NCBI RefSeq assembly: GCF_963169125.1
Contig: NC_084798.1
Span: 104,735,970 to 104,799,969 of the forward strand
From: Humulus lupulus
Taxonomy: Eukaryota; Streptophyta; Magnoliopsida; Rosales; Cannabaceae
Direction: 5' to 3'
DNA length: 64,000 nucleotides
Both the position numbers and the translations under genes were made by a program. Shown here piece after piece: positions 22,798 to 34,451 of this stretch. Under the pieces are notes generated by a model, which was not told where the DNA came from, ran no database searches, and worked only from the letters and a program-made list of their open reading frames with translations. Within the stretch, counting starts at the first letter, position 1, and each line of letters opens with the position of its first letter.

Positions 22798-23560
22798 CTA
22801 GACATACTTGGTCTTCTTAAGCGTGAGCTCAGTCAATGATGTGGCTATTCTGGAGAATCCCTCAACAAAACGCTGATAGTACCCTCCTAATCCCAAGAAG
22901 TTTCTAACCTCTGGTACACTGCTCAGCCTTGGGCAATCTCTCACTGCCTCAATCATGGTTGGGTCCACCAGAATCCCCACCTTACTCACAATATGGCCCA
23001 TAAATATTACTTGGGGTAACCAGAACTCACATTTACTGAACTTAGCATATAGCCTATGCTCCCTTAGCTGTTGTAGCACCAAACAAAGATGTTGCTCGTG
23101 CTCGGTCTCTGATTGGGAGTACACCTGTATATCATCGATGAATACGATCATGAACATATCCAAGTAATCAAGTAAACCCTTTCAGAACTTATTCATCAAG
23201 TCCATGACGTCTGCTGGAGCGTTAGTTAATCCAAAGGACATAACTAGGAATTCATAATGTCTATACCTTGTACAGAATGTGGTCTTTGGTACGTCCTCCT
23301 CCTTAATCCTTAATTGGTGGTAGCCGGACCGAAGATCAATCTTAGAGAACATCGTCTTCCCTTATAGCTGATCAAATAAGTCGTCGATCTTGGGTGGTGT
23401 ATACTTATTCTTAATAAACAACTTATTCAGCTCTCTGTAGTCGATGTACATTCTTAAGGACCCATCATTCTTCTTGACGAACAACACTGGATCACCCCAT
23501 GATGAAAAACTATGTCTGATAAATCCTTCATCCAGTAATTCCTATAACTGAATCTTCAGT
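22798..23560 (-). pseudogene. Chromovirus reverse transcriptase
   Basis: Minus strand: [28 protein letters not shown], a stop (TAA at 23364-23362 where Gln is conserved), [32 protein letters not shown], a stop, LLDYLDMFM, then [20 protein letters not shown], with the catalytic FIDD pair, and [17 protein letters not shown]. Domain order protease-RT-RNase H-integrase is that of Ty3/gypsy. Two to three nonsense codons break it. Confidence 0.9.
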
Positions 23561-24350
23561 TCCTTTAACTCTGCTGGCACCATTCGGTAAGGTGTTCTTG
23601 ATACTGGTTCTGCTCCTGGTGCCAACTCTATGACAAATTTGATCTTTAGGTGTGGTGGCAACCCTGGCAGGTCTCCTGGAAATACATCATGGAACTTAAA
23701 CACCAATCTAGTCTCACATAGTCCAACTGAAATGACCGTAGATGTATCCACTATGTTTGCTAGGCATCCTATGCAACCTTCTTGCAATAGGTCTCTAGCC
23801 TTCAATGCAAAGATCACTGGTACCCGTGGTCCACTCATTGTCCCTACAAATACAAAGGATTCCTCTCCTTCTGACTCAAAGGTTACCATCCTTCGCTTGC
23901 AATCTATCATGGCCCCATACTTTAACAATTAGTCCATCCCATAATCATATAAAAGTCTTCAATCGCTAGTTCAAATAGATCCACAGATAACTCCCTACTA
24001 TCTATCTTCACTGGTAATGTTCTAACCCACCTCCTAAAGACTACCAGTTCCCTGGTTGGAAACAAAGTCCTAATTCCTCTAGCATTCAAATCACCCAAGA
24101 AGATACAAACAAATGAGTAGCTCCTGAATCAATCAATGTAGTAAATGAAGAACCGACACTAAAAATATGACCTGTCAAGATTGAGGGACTAGCCTCAGCC
24201 TTGGTCTGGGTCAAAGTTAACACTCTAGCTAAGGTGAGGCTATCACTCTTCTTTGGTTCTTCCTTCTTGGCTTGTGGGCAGTCCTTCTTCAAGTGAGTTA
24301 CACACCCACAAATAAAACATGCTCTGACTCTACACTCCCTGACGGCCACC
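23561..24350 (-). pseudogene. Chromovirus zinc knuckle and aspartic protease
   Basis: CFICGCVTHLKKDC (CX2CX4HX4C zinc knuckle, intact) is followed by SVGSSFTTLIDSGATHLFVS, the protease active site with DSG. The downstream part (23928 to 23542) gives MLKYGAMIDCKRRMVTFESE, CETRLVFKFHDVFPGDLPGL and RTPYRMVPAELKELK, the linker into RT. One frame change lies near 24090 and one near 23930. Confidence 0.87.
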
Positions 24351-24379
24351 CCACCCTAATGGCCACCAAAAGCACCCCG

Positions 24380-25249
24380 TGCCCTCCCATCTGGACCAGG
24401 AGGAACAAAATAATCTGGCGCCTTTCTATTTTACTCACTAGGGCCACTACCTCGGTTAGAACAAGTGAAGGAAGGCACCATTTTCCGAGCATTGCACCTT
24501 GCGATGCTTTCCTTCCATAAATGATCTTAGGCTTCCTCAATAGTAAGGGATGTCCTCGGGTCCAATGTTATCTTAATGTCCCAGGCTATTATTACATTCA
24601 GCCCCCATATAAAGTCATCCCTCCTTGCCATGTCAATAGGCACCAAATCCGGTGCGACCTTAGCCAACCAGTCAAAATTCAAGGCATACTCTGTGACAGT
24701 TATTATGTTATGAATCAGATTGATAAATTCATCCACTTTTGCAGCTCGGGTAATACTTCTCATTAAAGACATATCTGAATTCATCCCAACTCATAACAAT
24801 CACATCTATTGTCTGAGACACAACTTCCAACCAGATGCGGACGTCTTCCCTGCACATGTAACTTGCATAAACCACCTCTAATTCCCTTCCACCCTCATGA
24901 AATCCAGGATAGAAGAACTCATGTTCATCGAGTGCTCTGCCCACAGTGGGTCTGGACCGCCCTCATAGGTGGGAGGGTGTTTCTTTCTAAACCTTTCATA
25001 TAAAGGCTCCCACCTATTCTCCATCATAGGCTGGGCTGGCACTAGTGTCATAACTTATGGGACCTGTAGTCCAACATCTCGAGGAGGAGTCTACTGTCTT
25101 AGCTCTTGGAGTTCCTCTTTAGTTCTTTGAATTCTATCTTGCATTTATGCAAACATTTGTTGCTAGTTCTGTGGGGTAAGTGGAGGGTCCTGACCCTAGT
25201 TGTTATCTTTGGCCATATTGTCGCGAAATCTAGTTGATTGTCGAGGCAT
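24380..25249 (-). pseudogene. Chromovirus gag
   Basis: The start is the ATG at 25249-25247 (MPRQSTRFRDNMAKDNN), then stops. The coiled helix MQDRIQRTKEELQELRQ follows. The capsid core carries YASYMCREDVRIWLEVVSQT and SWDEFRYVFNEKYYPS, with a continuation in another frame, EFINLIHNIITVTEYALNFD (24784-24527). The zinc knuckle follows in the next entry. The order matches the gag at 4946-5567. Confidence 0.85.
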
Positions 25250-25573
25250 AACTTCAATATGCCTGAAATCAATGACGCCAGACATCAGGAACGATAACAA
25301 CATCCAAAAACCACCTCCTAGTTCAATCAATCAGACACAAATATCTAGTCAATACAATGCACACACAACATAATCATATAGCATTCAAAGGGGCCATGAC
25401 TTAGCATTATCTTGACTCATCATGCTCTATTTATATTAATCAGACAAACAAGGCAACTTAGAAAAGCAATTAAACATATAATTCACTTAATACCGACCAA
25501 CCCTTAGTTGAGCTTGTCTCTGGCAGTGAGCGTACATGTTCAGTCAATCTCCAGGAGCCATAAACCTTGGCAT

Positions 25574-25585
25574 GATCCGATACCA
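25574..25585 (-). other. Primer-binding site, initiator Met tRNA type (decayed)
   Basis: The minus strand reads TGGTATCGGATC, close to TGGTATCAGAGC, three bases from the LTR edge at 25589. Confidence 0.7.
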
Positions 25586-25588
25586 AGT

Positions 25589-27585
25589 TGTAATGCCCAA
25601 CTTTCCTAGAGCCATTACAATGTGATTTTAAAATGTGAATCGAGGTTTTAGATCAAAAGTGTGATTAACTTAAAGTAAGGACTCGTTTGATGAAAATTAA
25701 GTATAAAAGGTTTGGACATTCATTAAAATTATAAAAAAATTACATTGGGACCCCAAAACATTGTTTCAAAATATATTTAAAACTCAAAAGTTAGGGTACA
25801 GTCGACCTAAGGGACAAAATCAAACGTTTGTACAATGTTCCTCAAAACTATTCCAGCCGTGGCGGTCAGGTAGGCCAAACATGTACGCGCCACTCCATGC
25901 CCTCCAACTCACACTTGGTCAGCCTTTCCCTAGCCCTTACATGCACCATAGAGTACCCGTGAACCAAGGCCTAGTAAGAAAAATCCACAAACAAAGCATA
26001 TAACAATTCATTCTAGCAAACACATGACTTTAAACATATAACATAGGCTATTCACATAGCGGCCTATGCAAACTAAGGTGCTTTATCAGGCACCAGGTTC
26101 ACGGTCTTCACCAAACAGGTGAATACAACACCCTAGATGCGCATGTCGTGGTGGCCTGCATTCGACATGCTTGTTGTCGTTCGACCTGCATTCAACATGA
26201 TTGTTGTTGTTCCCAGCCTTCACCAGTCCCGACCTTCACTGATCCCAACCTTTGTCGATCATTCATCATCACACAAACATACCATAAAAATTACAAATAG
26301 TCATACATACATAGCATTAAAAATAGATAATCGGGTCATGCCCTACTCTACGGGCACAAACAGTTTTCTTACCTGTGTCCCGAGCTGACCGACTAGTGCA
26401 ATCATGAGCATGATCCCCAAAACCTGAGCCTTAGTGGTAAAACCTAGTCACAACGCAATAATAATAAATATCCATCAAACCCTAAACTAATTAAAAACAT
26501 TGGAATAATATTCTAGACACTGGGAACATAAATTCTACTGAAATGTGTAGTATAATCCTTCTCGAGCCCTTACATTTGAGTTCCTAAGCTAAAAACATTG
26601 TTTTGTCCATTTCCCCTAATTTGAACTGCATCCCAGCCCCCTAGGGCCATGACGTGATACAAGTAAGAGAGCCCCAAGGCCCTCTCCTGGGGGACACGGG
26701 CCACAGCGTGCCGCAACCTTCACCATGGCGCCTGAACTGTTTCAGAGACCCTAAGACCTTCTAGATTGATACGGGCCATGGCGCCTGAAGACCAAGGTCA
26801 CGACTAGAGCTCCAAAACCCATAATTTCCTACGTTTTCCTTGAAGCCAAATCAACAACAATCCCCCCAAATCAGTACCTAAATCCAAAATTTCATTTTTA
26901 ATCCATATCCATACAACATGATTAGCATAACTACCCCAAATAGTACTCCATAGATTCACCAAAACTCAAAATCAGATCTAAAGTTAATATCTCAAGAAAA
27001 CCTCTAACTACAGTAGAAATTCATCAAGAAATCATGATTTACACCTTACCTCAGTGATGATTTCGATTCTTAGCTGCCTTAGACGTCTTCCTAGATTGAT
27101 TTGCCCAAGTTCCCAGCCTCAAATCCTTAATTCCTCAGCTAATTTCCCAAGAGTTCAACCAAAATTTTCAGGCCATAGTGAGGAGATAGAGAAACGTGAA
27201 AGAGAGGGAATAAGGGGCTGAAAGGCTAAGTGTTTCATTTTTCTTCTGATTAATGTAGGGTCCTTAGGCTCTATGTCTATCCCTTGGACTACAATGACAA
27301 AATTGCCTCTACATTACCTCGTAGATCTCTAATACCACAAAGGGAAATTTTGTCATTCGCACCATTCCCGCTAATTCTTTGAGTATTGTAATAAATCCCC
27401 AATTAATCCATTGCATACCCAAATAACTATTAAATCACTACCCGTTACCCAATAAATCCTAAACACGTACTACATTCCCAAAATACTCTTAGGCTCACCC
27501 CGAGCTGGGCATTTGACCCCGTTGTGAATATTATGCTAATCCGCTCCTTAGGACCTCGTGAGTAGTAAGAGCCTAGGTGACCTCG
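25589..27585 (-). mobile_element. Chromovirus 5' LTR, truncated upstream
   Basis: PBS-proximal edge TGTAATGCCC. It is homologous along its length to the LTR at 44479-46848 (e.g. CCCTTACATGCACCATAGAG near 25934 and GGCTCACCCCGAGCTGGG near 27491, matching the TATA-side region there). A CpG-rich island with GGCCATGGCGCC-like words lies at about 26640-26790. The upstream end is lost near 27585. The 3' LTR of this chromovirus is not found to the left. Confidence 0.82.
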
Positions 27586-27599
27586 TCCCATTTTTCATA

Positions 27600-29560
27600 G
27601 CCCTCATCCCAAGCCCAGGATACCATCCTCATCCTCTCCTCCAGGACGACTGACTCCCCTTCCGAGGAAGAGCAAGGTTGATGGGGAGAATGGGAGCGTC
27701 CGGGAGCTCTAATGTAATAATATGGCCATCTTCGGGGGAGTGCGCCTTATACATAGTGGAGTCCCCAACTGTCTTGGCCTTCTTGGCCCGCTTCATGAAC
27801 ATCATGCCAGTGGCTTCTGTCTTCCTTTTATTCGCCCCGCCTTCTACCAAAGGATCCTACTCAAAATTTATGACTACGAGAGTAGTAGGTAAGGGTAGAC
27901 GCTGCTTAACAGATGCCATAATGTTTGGGGGGAAGCCTGAGCTATCTCTAGGGTCCCCCTAATTGGTGCTGTGGCCTCGAACATTAAATCGTTGATCCTC
28001 ATCTTGGCCGGGCACTTGGCGGCCTTCTTCGCTGACGCCTTGGCCTTGGCAGCCCAGGCCTCAATCATTTTCTTCATCTTTGCCACGGGATCACCCATGT
28101 CCGGTTCACCTAAATTAAGAACAAAACACAGATTAGTAACAAAGTGGGAAGGAAAAATACAAAAGAAACATCCAATTATAAGTCCTCCGTGAAGGACCCT
28201 TATCAATGGAACGAGCCTGACATAATTATCATAGGGAAAAAGCATGAATCTGATCCCCCATGTCATCTAGGCCCAAAAAGCTATCATATTGAAGGAATCA
28301 GGATGCATGCATGAGGGTCAGGATGTCCAGGGTAATGGTGCAAGGAAGCCCCATCTTGATAGCAGTCCCGGTTAAATAGTCCGGGTTCTGTTGCCTATTC
28401 CTAACAAAGCCCTCAGTATGTGGAGCATAGGTAACAAACAGAGGAGTAATACCTTGCCCCGAGATGCTGGCTCCGGAAGTTCCAGCATTGGGTTGCCTCC
28501 CCTCGGGCAAGGCATCCAACTCCTCAAACTCGGCCCACTCCGCAAGGCACACACGTTCCACCTTGAACCTCTTTGCATCAGCCTTGACCACGACCTCCAC
28601 CACCTCAATATAAATGAGGGACAACTCTTCCCTGAGAGTAGGGTCCCTCCCACATTGCAGTCCCCATAGATTGGGGTCATCTATTGATTGATGGGCATCA
28701 AGCAACTCAGCCAGCCATAGATTCTCTATGTTCACTAACCTCCCCATGTCCAGATCTTTGACACTAAAGGTGGCATATTTTTTCTTCTGGACCAGGATGA
28801 ACTTATTCATTTGGGTTTGAGCATACGGACCTGTTCAAAGGAATGTGAATATCACTTGAAAGATAAAGAAAAAAGAAAGAAGAAGCATGGAATGGGAAAG
28901 AAAAAATTTCCCACACGTTGAAAGTCCAAGACTAAAGTAGGATTTTTCTCCAAGATGAACCCAAATGTCATAAACCAATAATGCCTGACATCTGGGGATG
29001 TTTCCAGGTGCTGGATACAGCCGTGCTAACATTATGACTCTTCATTTTGAAAAAGTCATCCCGCGTCTTATCCTTGGAGTTCAGTTGCGACTCGAACTGA
29101 TAGTAGTATATCACCTCCGCGGAGGTGGGCTCAGCCATCTCCTTTGCAAGCGCAGAACACATGCCACCCAGCGAGCAACTTTTATGCCTAGGTTTGGAGT
29201 TGGAACAACGCGATTCCCATAAATTGGAGAAATCACATAAAATAGTCGTGAAACGAGAGACTGGCTCCCGCACTAATTTGGCCTATGCTCCAGGCCTTGA
29301 ATGCACCCACTCCAGTGTGGGCCTTTTCCTCCTTCGGGACCTGACTATTGAATAGGATCTCCAGAGTCGACTCTACCCCAAAGGATTTCTCCATATCATT
29401 CAACATCTGGTAGTTCTAGAACTCGTTTGTCTTGGCATACATTTCCCACGTGTTGCTAGTGGGAATCTTGTGCCCCTACAGGATGACTGGGCTCGCAATT
29501 ATAGCGTCCTCTGGGTAAAGTGTTATGCCAGGAGCCATGATCAAAGACCTGGAAGCGACA
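27600..29560 (-). pseudogene. Antisense gene of a Tat-type element (gypsy-type transposon protein), degenerate
   Basis: Minus-strand exon-like pieces run from about 29545 (MAPGITLYPEDAIIASPVIL) through MYAKTNEF and LNDMEKSFGVESTLEILFNS, AEPTSAEVIYYYQFESQLNS and LDMGRLVNIENLWLAELLDA to LREELSLIYIEVVEVVVKAD. After a clean splice acceptor (TTGTTCTTAATTTAG, ends about 28109) come GEPDMGDPVAKMKKMIEAWA and a Lys/Ala-rich tail. I recognise the overall style as the plant 'putative gypsy type transposon' protein family, not a definite domain match. The gene lies antisense to a plus-strand PPT and LTR at 30676-31712, the place where Grande/Tat elements carry an extra reverse-oriented gene. Many stops. 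Confidence 0.55.
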
Positions 29561-30260
29561 AGAAATGCAAGAACCATGCAGTTAGCACTAAAATCGAAGA
29601 AAAATGGTTAAGGAATGGGGATTCTCCTAAACTTCTTGGAGAGGTCTCCTCCGGACACTACTTCAGGAAGAATTAAGGTCCGAGGAGCACGAATCAGGAA
29701 ATAAAAGCAAATTATCTTTGCAAAGGAAAGCTAATTCACCCGGACGAGTTTGAGGCGTTTGGGTTCGTCGATTCAAAGCGGTCCAACCCGCTCCACTAGT
29801 CATAGTTTATCTTTGAAAATAAATTTCACCAAAAAGTTCCTCTATTATTCATCACTACTTAGTACCACCCTACATGGTGGTCGTGACCCTAACATCCACA
29901 TGATCGCAGAGAAAATATGATAATAGAAAATAATAGGGAAAACAACGAAGTGGCCAAGAAACTTACTGGAGAAATTTGAACTTGAGATTCGTTGGTGAAA
30001 AGGCAGGAATGTCAGCACAAACTCAGTCTTGAACTTGAGGAGTTGGTAGAACAGCTAGTCGATTTTCTCTGAAGGATCGTCCAGGTTGAAGTTTTCATCT
30101 AGATGACCGTAGGGCGGGTTTGACGGAAATAGTTGGGCTCGAAAATGCAGTAAACGTTGGAAAATTTTGTCTGCGATTTCAAACATTCAAGTTCATTGCC
30201 TTCTGCACTCTAGTTCTAAACTTTATATTCAGTAAAAAATGAGGAAGGGAACTCATTGGC
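29561..30260. other. Noncoding region between antisense gene and its putative TATA
   Basis: Probably the 5' leader of the antisense gene. A minus-strand splice-donor-like CCAGTAAGTT occurs near 29965. No coding sequence recognised. Confidence 0.45.
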
Positions 30261-30270
30261 ATATTTATAG
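30261..30270 (-). promoter_or_regulatory. TATA box of the antisense gene
   Basis: CTATAAATAT on the minus strand, about 0.7 kb upstream of the first recognisable codons of the antisense gene at 29545. It is the only clear minus-strand TATA in the interval. Confidence 0.5.
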
Positions 30271-30575
30271 AAGAGAATTCTGCAATCCACACCTTTCCAA
30301 TCCAATGGATCCCATTGAATACCCTAGGAGAAATGCATATGACGGTTCTGGATGATGCAGGTACATTAAATAGCCCACATCAGTGCTAAAAGCACATTTT
30401 CATCTAGATGGGGCACTTCAAAAAATGGGTTGGCTTCCATTAGTCACCCAGGAAAATAATGGATTTTCCCCTTGTTTTTTTGGGCGTGAGTGGCACCAAC
30501 ATACCATTTACCTTGAGACATGTGCCTAGGTCAGTGGGAATTCGAAAGGATGGGGATTAATTAGTTGGCCCCCAA

Positions 30576-30675
30576 GTAAATGAACTGAGACTTAGGTGAA
30601 TGAACCAGGACTTGGGTAAATAAAATGGGATTTAGGTAAATGAACTGGGATTTAGGTGATTGATCTAGGACGAAG
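30576..30675 (+). repeat. 20-bp tandem repeat, five units
   Basis: Units of exactly 20 bp start at 30576, 30596, 30616, 30636 and 30656; the consensus is close to GTAAATGAACTGGGACTTAG. The array ends directly at the polypurine tract. A tandem repeat in this position is a known feature of Ogre/Tat-type elements. Confidence 0.92.
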
Positions 30676-30688
30676 ACTTGGGGGTAAA
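30676..30688 (+). other. Polypurine tract
   Basis: ACTTGGGGGTAAA lies immediately before the LTR start TGTTGTCC, the standard place for plus-strand DNA priming. The other elements show similar tracts (GGGGGGCAA). Confidence 0.7.
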
Positions 30689-31712
30689 TGTTGTCCATAT
30701 TTTCCACCTAGAACATGTGGCTTTGTCAAGTGGGCCATGGATTCTCAAGAGTGGTTAGGGCCAAGCAAACACTGAGCAACAAGAGGCCTAAAGGCCCAAA
30801 CCCATCCTAGGTCCAATGATTGGTGAATAATCCAAGTGTAGTGAGAACTCAGAGCTGAGATGAAGGATCAGAACAACTTCATCAGTGCCCAAAATAATCT
30901 CCAAGAACTAGATCTCACCATGTGGGATCTGAATAGCTCTTCCAAATCCATCCTTGCATTTCAACTCGCCATCAGGATACATCCTTCGATCTGTCATGAA
31001 CCTGAACCTTGGTAAATGAACGCGGACCATGCGTTCTATTGGAACAAGACCAACTCTTTATCTGACTGACTTGTCCCCGATAAATCTTGTAGTTGGTCTC
31101 CTTAACTAACTTGCAAAAGGGATACACATGGAACATACAATGTTCCTAGGGATTGGTACTACCACTACTATGTCAGATCCTATCCCTAGAATCTCCCTGA
31201 TAGCCCACACGCATCAGTCCGTATCAACATACGAAGGGCAGTTGTAAGACTCTTCCATGCTTATGCCAGCCTAGTGGGTCTAGACTAAACAACCTGTAAT
31301 CAAGTTATACACTTGTACTATAGCTCCATTAGAGAGCACTTATGCTTATATCCTTATTGGGCCCGGATTAGTCCGGCCCAAGCTACATGACCACCTATAA
31401 ATGGAGTCATTAGTGCATTTTAGCAGGGATCCGACTTTTCATGCATGCAAAAACACTGCTAAACTTGTTGAAAACCTCCATTGATAAGCTCTTTAAAGCT
31501 CAATATAAGTGGCTCGTGGACTAAGGCTCATTAACGCCCCAACTCGGTCCTATTTCTCGATAATTTATCTTATTTATTTCCTTCCTTTCTTACTAACTCC
31601 TATTTCTCCATATATTTATAGTTTCCAAAAAACTTGGTCAAAAGAGACCTTTTAATTAATGAAAATGGTTTAATTTATGCAAAATTGGTGTTGGTATTTT
31701 TGGGTCGATACA
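30689..31712 (+). mobile_element. 3' LTR of a Tat-type element
   Basis: Starts TGTTGTCC after the PPT; the end is placed at GGTCGATACA (31712). The TATA box CTATAAATGG is at 31395-31404, in plus orientation. It is preceded by PPT and internal sequence, so it is the 3' LTR of an element whose 5' part is lost; the five bases on each side do not match, as expected. Confidence 0.72.
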
Positions 31713-32006
31713 AATGTGATAAGTAGGGTCCAGATCCAAAGGAATGTGTATTCTGTGAGGGCCATCTAACTGATGTGGAGATCTTAGACATACTTGAATG
31801 ATTTCAAACTTATATTTTCAAGATTTATTAGATAAAGATGTTGTTATGTTTTATGCAATTAAAATTTCTTCTGTTTTAAAGACCTAGCATTAATTAATGT
31901 TATGTTTTATTTTAAGAATATGTTCAATGAATCAATTTTACTGTTCTCTTTCATATGAAGTGTTTATGTTTCTAAAATGTTAGCCATAGAAGTTTTGGGG
32001 TGTAAC
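31713..32006. other. Unassigned sequence left of the CACTA end
   Basis: AT-rich, no coding sequence or repeat recognised. It may be the target DNA of the CACTA element. Confidence 0.4.
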
Positions 32007-32226
32007 CACTACAACAATTTTCACTTTTAATGACTCTCTATAATGACTTACACCAATGGTGTAAGTCATTAAAATTATTCAGGGATATTTAAAGTCTAAT
32101 GGTGTAAGTCATTAAAAGTTCTTGTTGATGACTACCAAGGTAAGTCATTAAAAGTGGTGGGAGACGTTAATTTAAAAATATGAATATAAAATTATTTATT
32201 TATAAAATATCAAACTTGTAATAGCA

Positions 32227-32350
32227 TCTGACGTCTCCCCTGGGAAGACGTGCCAAACATCTAACGCCTCCCCTGGGGAGACGTGCCACATGGGACGTCT
32301 CCCCAGGGGAGACGTTAGATGTCTGGCACGTCTTCCCAGGGGAGACATTA
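32227..32350. repeat. Large near-perfect hairpin in the CACTA end
   Basis: Arms of about 60 bp are inverted copies of each other around a short ACATG-type centre at 32288-32292. Within each arm the word TCTCCCCTGGGGAGA, itself a palindrome, occurs with variants (CCTCCCCTGGGGAGA, TCTCCCCTGGGAAGA). The run of similar words suggests an inverted duplication of a small palindromic repeat. Confidence 0.88.
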
Positions 32351-33782
32351 AATGTTTGGCCTAATATATATATTCAGCCTTTCTTTCTTCGTCCCCGAGA
32401 GCACGAACCAGAGGCGGAGAAGAGCGATTTTCTGGGCGATTTCAGGGCCATTTTTTTGACGATTTTGCTCGATTTTAGGCTATAAAGTCTCATTTGAGGT
32501 AATTTTTTATTATTTATAAGTGTAGTATAATAGTTAGGATAGTTTTCATGCTTATTGTCTGTAGTTATTAAGGAATTGATATTGGGATTTTAGGGTTTAT
32601 GAGTTGCGGTTTTGGGTGATTTTTGGCTCAACAAAGTGGATTTAAAGCATATTTGAGGTAGGATTTCAAGATTAAGCAATGTATTAGAGTTAGAATGGTA
32701 GAAAAAATTATTTTTGTGCATTTTTTTAATATGATTTGTGGGTTTTATTAGAAATTTTAGTTTGAAGTATGAAAAATAATTTTTATGTATATTTGAGATA
32801 CTATGTTGTTTAATTTTAAGATGATACCATATTATTTACTATTTTTAATTTTTTATTACTATTTAATCCGAAAATTATACATGTTTTAATTAATTTTTAA
32901 TGTTTGTTAAGTATATATATGTAAATATGTTTTGCTAAAATGTATTTAATAATTGTCTAAAATAAGAAAAATAATTTAATTTGAATTTTACATACAAAAT
33001 AGTAATTCAAGTTTATAATGTTTATAATCTTTTTTAATTTATATTATTATTTAATTAGAAAATTATATATATTTGTAATCTTTATTAAAATTTAAGTAGG
33101 TTATTTATATATAGTTATGTTATTTTATTGATTTAGTAATCTTTTATTAATTAATTAATTAAAATTTTTAAGTTGTGGTTTTAAGAGAGATTTTTATGAG
33201 ATTTTTGCCTCAAATTTTCGATTTCAAGCACACATTTGAAGTTTTTAAGTTTCTAAAATTTCAATAATAAGTTATTGTTAATCTAATTATTTAGTAAAGT
33301 TTGTTTAGTAATATTTTATTTATTAATTAATTTAGTTTTGTAGGCTGTGAATTTAATAACAAAGTGTGCTCTTTGCAAAGTGAAGTAAATTTGCTAGCAA
33401 AGACTATTAATTGCAAGTGGTACATACAGTATCTTCTTTCTTGTTTTAGCATTATTAAACTTTTGTTAGAGGGATTTAAATATCTTAAATATTCATCCAT
33501 AGTGAAGTAGGTTCTGAGATTAAAATTGTGTTATTTGAATTTTTTGACTTGTTGTTCACAGATGGTTAGATCACTATTATAGGGGAAATGCTGCTCGATT
33601 TTGTCTAGAATTATGTATTTTATTATTCTATTATTATATTTGTATTGTGTTGTGCTTATTCGATTGGATTTGATTAGATTGACAGATGGTTAGGTTAGTA
33701 ATATAGGGGAAATGCTGCCCAATTTTTCGTATGCTTATTTAGTATTTTTTTAGTTTAATTTTTCATAGACATAGGAGATGAT

Positions 33783-33887
33783 ATGGATAGAAAATGGATG
33801 TCAACGAATAGGTTATCCGTGGAAAATAAAAATGGGGTCAACATTTTTCTAACTAGTCTACCAAAACATCCCGAGATTCCAAATTAA
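33783..33887 (+). pseudogene. CACTA transposase gene, first exon (transposase-associated domain)
   Basis: Reads MDRKWMSTNRLSVENKNGVN then IFLTSLPKHPEIPN and a stop. MDR-W-M-NRLS--Y/N--GV is the start of the transposase-associated domain found at the N-terminus of plant CACTA transposases. Only about 34 codons are recognisable; the zinc-binding Cys residues that normally follow are not seen. Confidence 0.8.
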
Positions 33888-34004
33888 ATATAAATTGTGC
33901 AACCTAAAGTAACTAACTACAATTTCAATTATTTTGACAATCTATAGTTGAATTTTACTAATATTCTTTATATTAAGTATATTTAATTAAATATTAGTGT
34001 CCAC

Positions 34005-34262
34005 ACCAACCAGACAAGTGACATTTGGATATTATGTGATGAGGATGTTGAAGGATTACATTGAACATCCACGACCTGGACATTACTTGAAGGAAGAGGT
34101 ATGTATATATAAATTTATACAAAGTTAACAATTTATTTATTATTAAAGTATATATAATTAAATAATATATTTTACTTTGTATTTTTTTGTAGCTAAACAC
34201 TACGCTATATACACCAGCACGGATTAATGAACTGTGACAACACTGGGCGAACCATATGCTAC
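34005..34262 (+). pseudogene. Ulp1-like protease exons of the CACTA gene
   Basis: The first exon reads RQVTFGYYVMRMLKDYIEHP then RPGHYLKEE and ends at a donor (GAG|GTATGT, about 34099). After an AT-rich intron with acceptor TTTTTTTGTAG (about 34192), LNTTLYTPARINEL, a TGA, then QHWANHML are readable. GYYVMR followed by a helical stretch is the C-terminal motif of Ulp1/C48-type cysteine proteases carried by many plant CACTA elements. The catalytic Cys expected before GYYVMR appears to be Phe here (TTT). Not functional. Confidence 0.6.
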
Positions 34263-34451
34263 CAATAATTCAAAGTCATCGTCCCACATATTAGGTTTTT
34301 TTTTACATTTTATTTCTTACCATATGTCTTGCTAGCTAGAGTAATATTTATTAATTTTGTATGTTTAACAACAAATATTACATTTTTATATATTTAGCTA
34401 CCAAAAACATATTATATACACATTTCGGTTTTATTAATGAAAATTCACAAT

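Larger units (their letters stand above)
32007..34450 (+). mobile_element. CACTA (En/Spm) transposon, 5' part
   Basis: Begins with the CACTA signature CACTACAACAATTTTCAC, preceded by the 3-bp AAC. Subterminal repeats of GTAAGTCATTAAAA occur in both directions at 32043-32160, as expected for transposase binding. A hairpin (32227-32350), an untranslated-leader-like stretch and transposase gene exons follow. The element is cut at about 34450, where gypsy integrase begins; no second terminal inverted repeat was found. Confidence 0.82.

Noticed and set aside
30689..31712. Solo LTR
   Set aside because: A PPT and internal repeats directly precede it and the five flanking bases on each side do not match, so it is better read as a 3' LTR.
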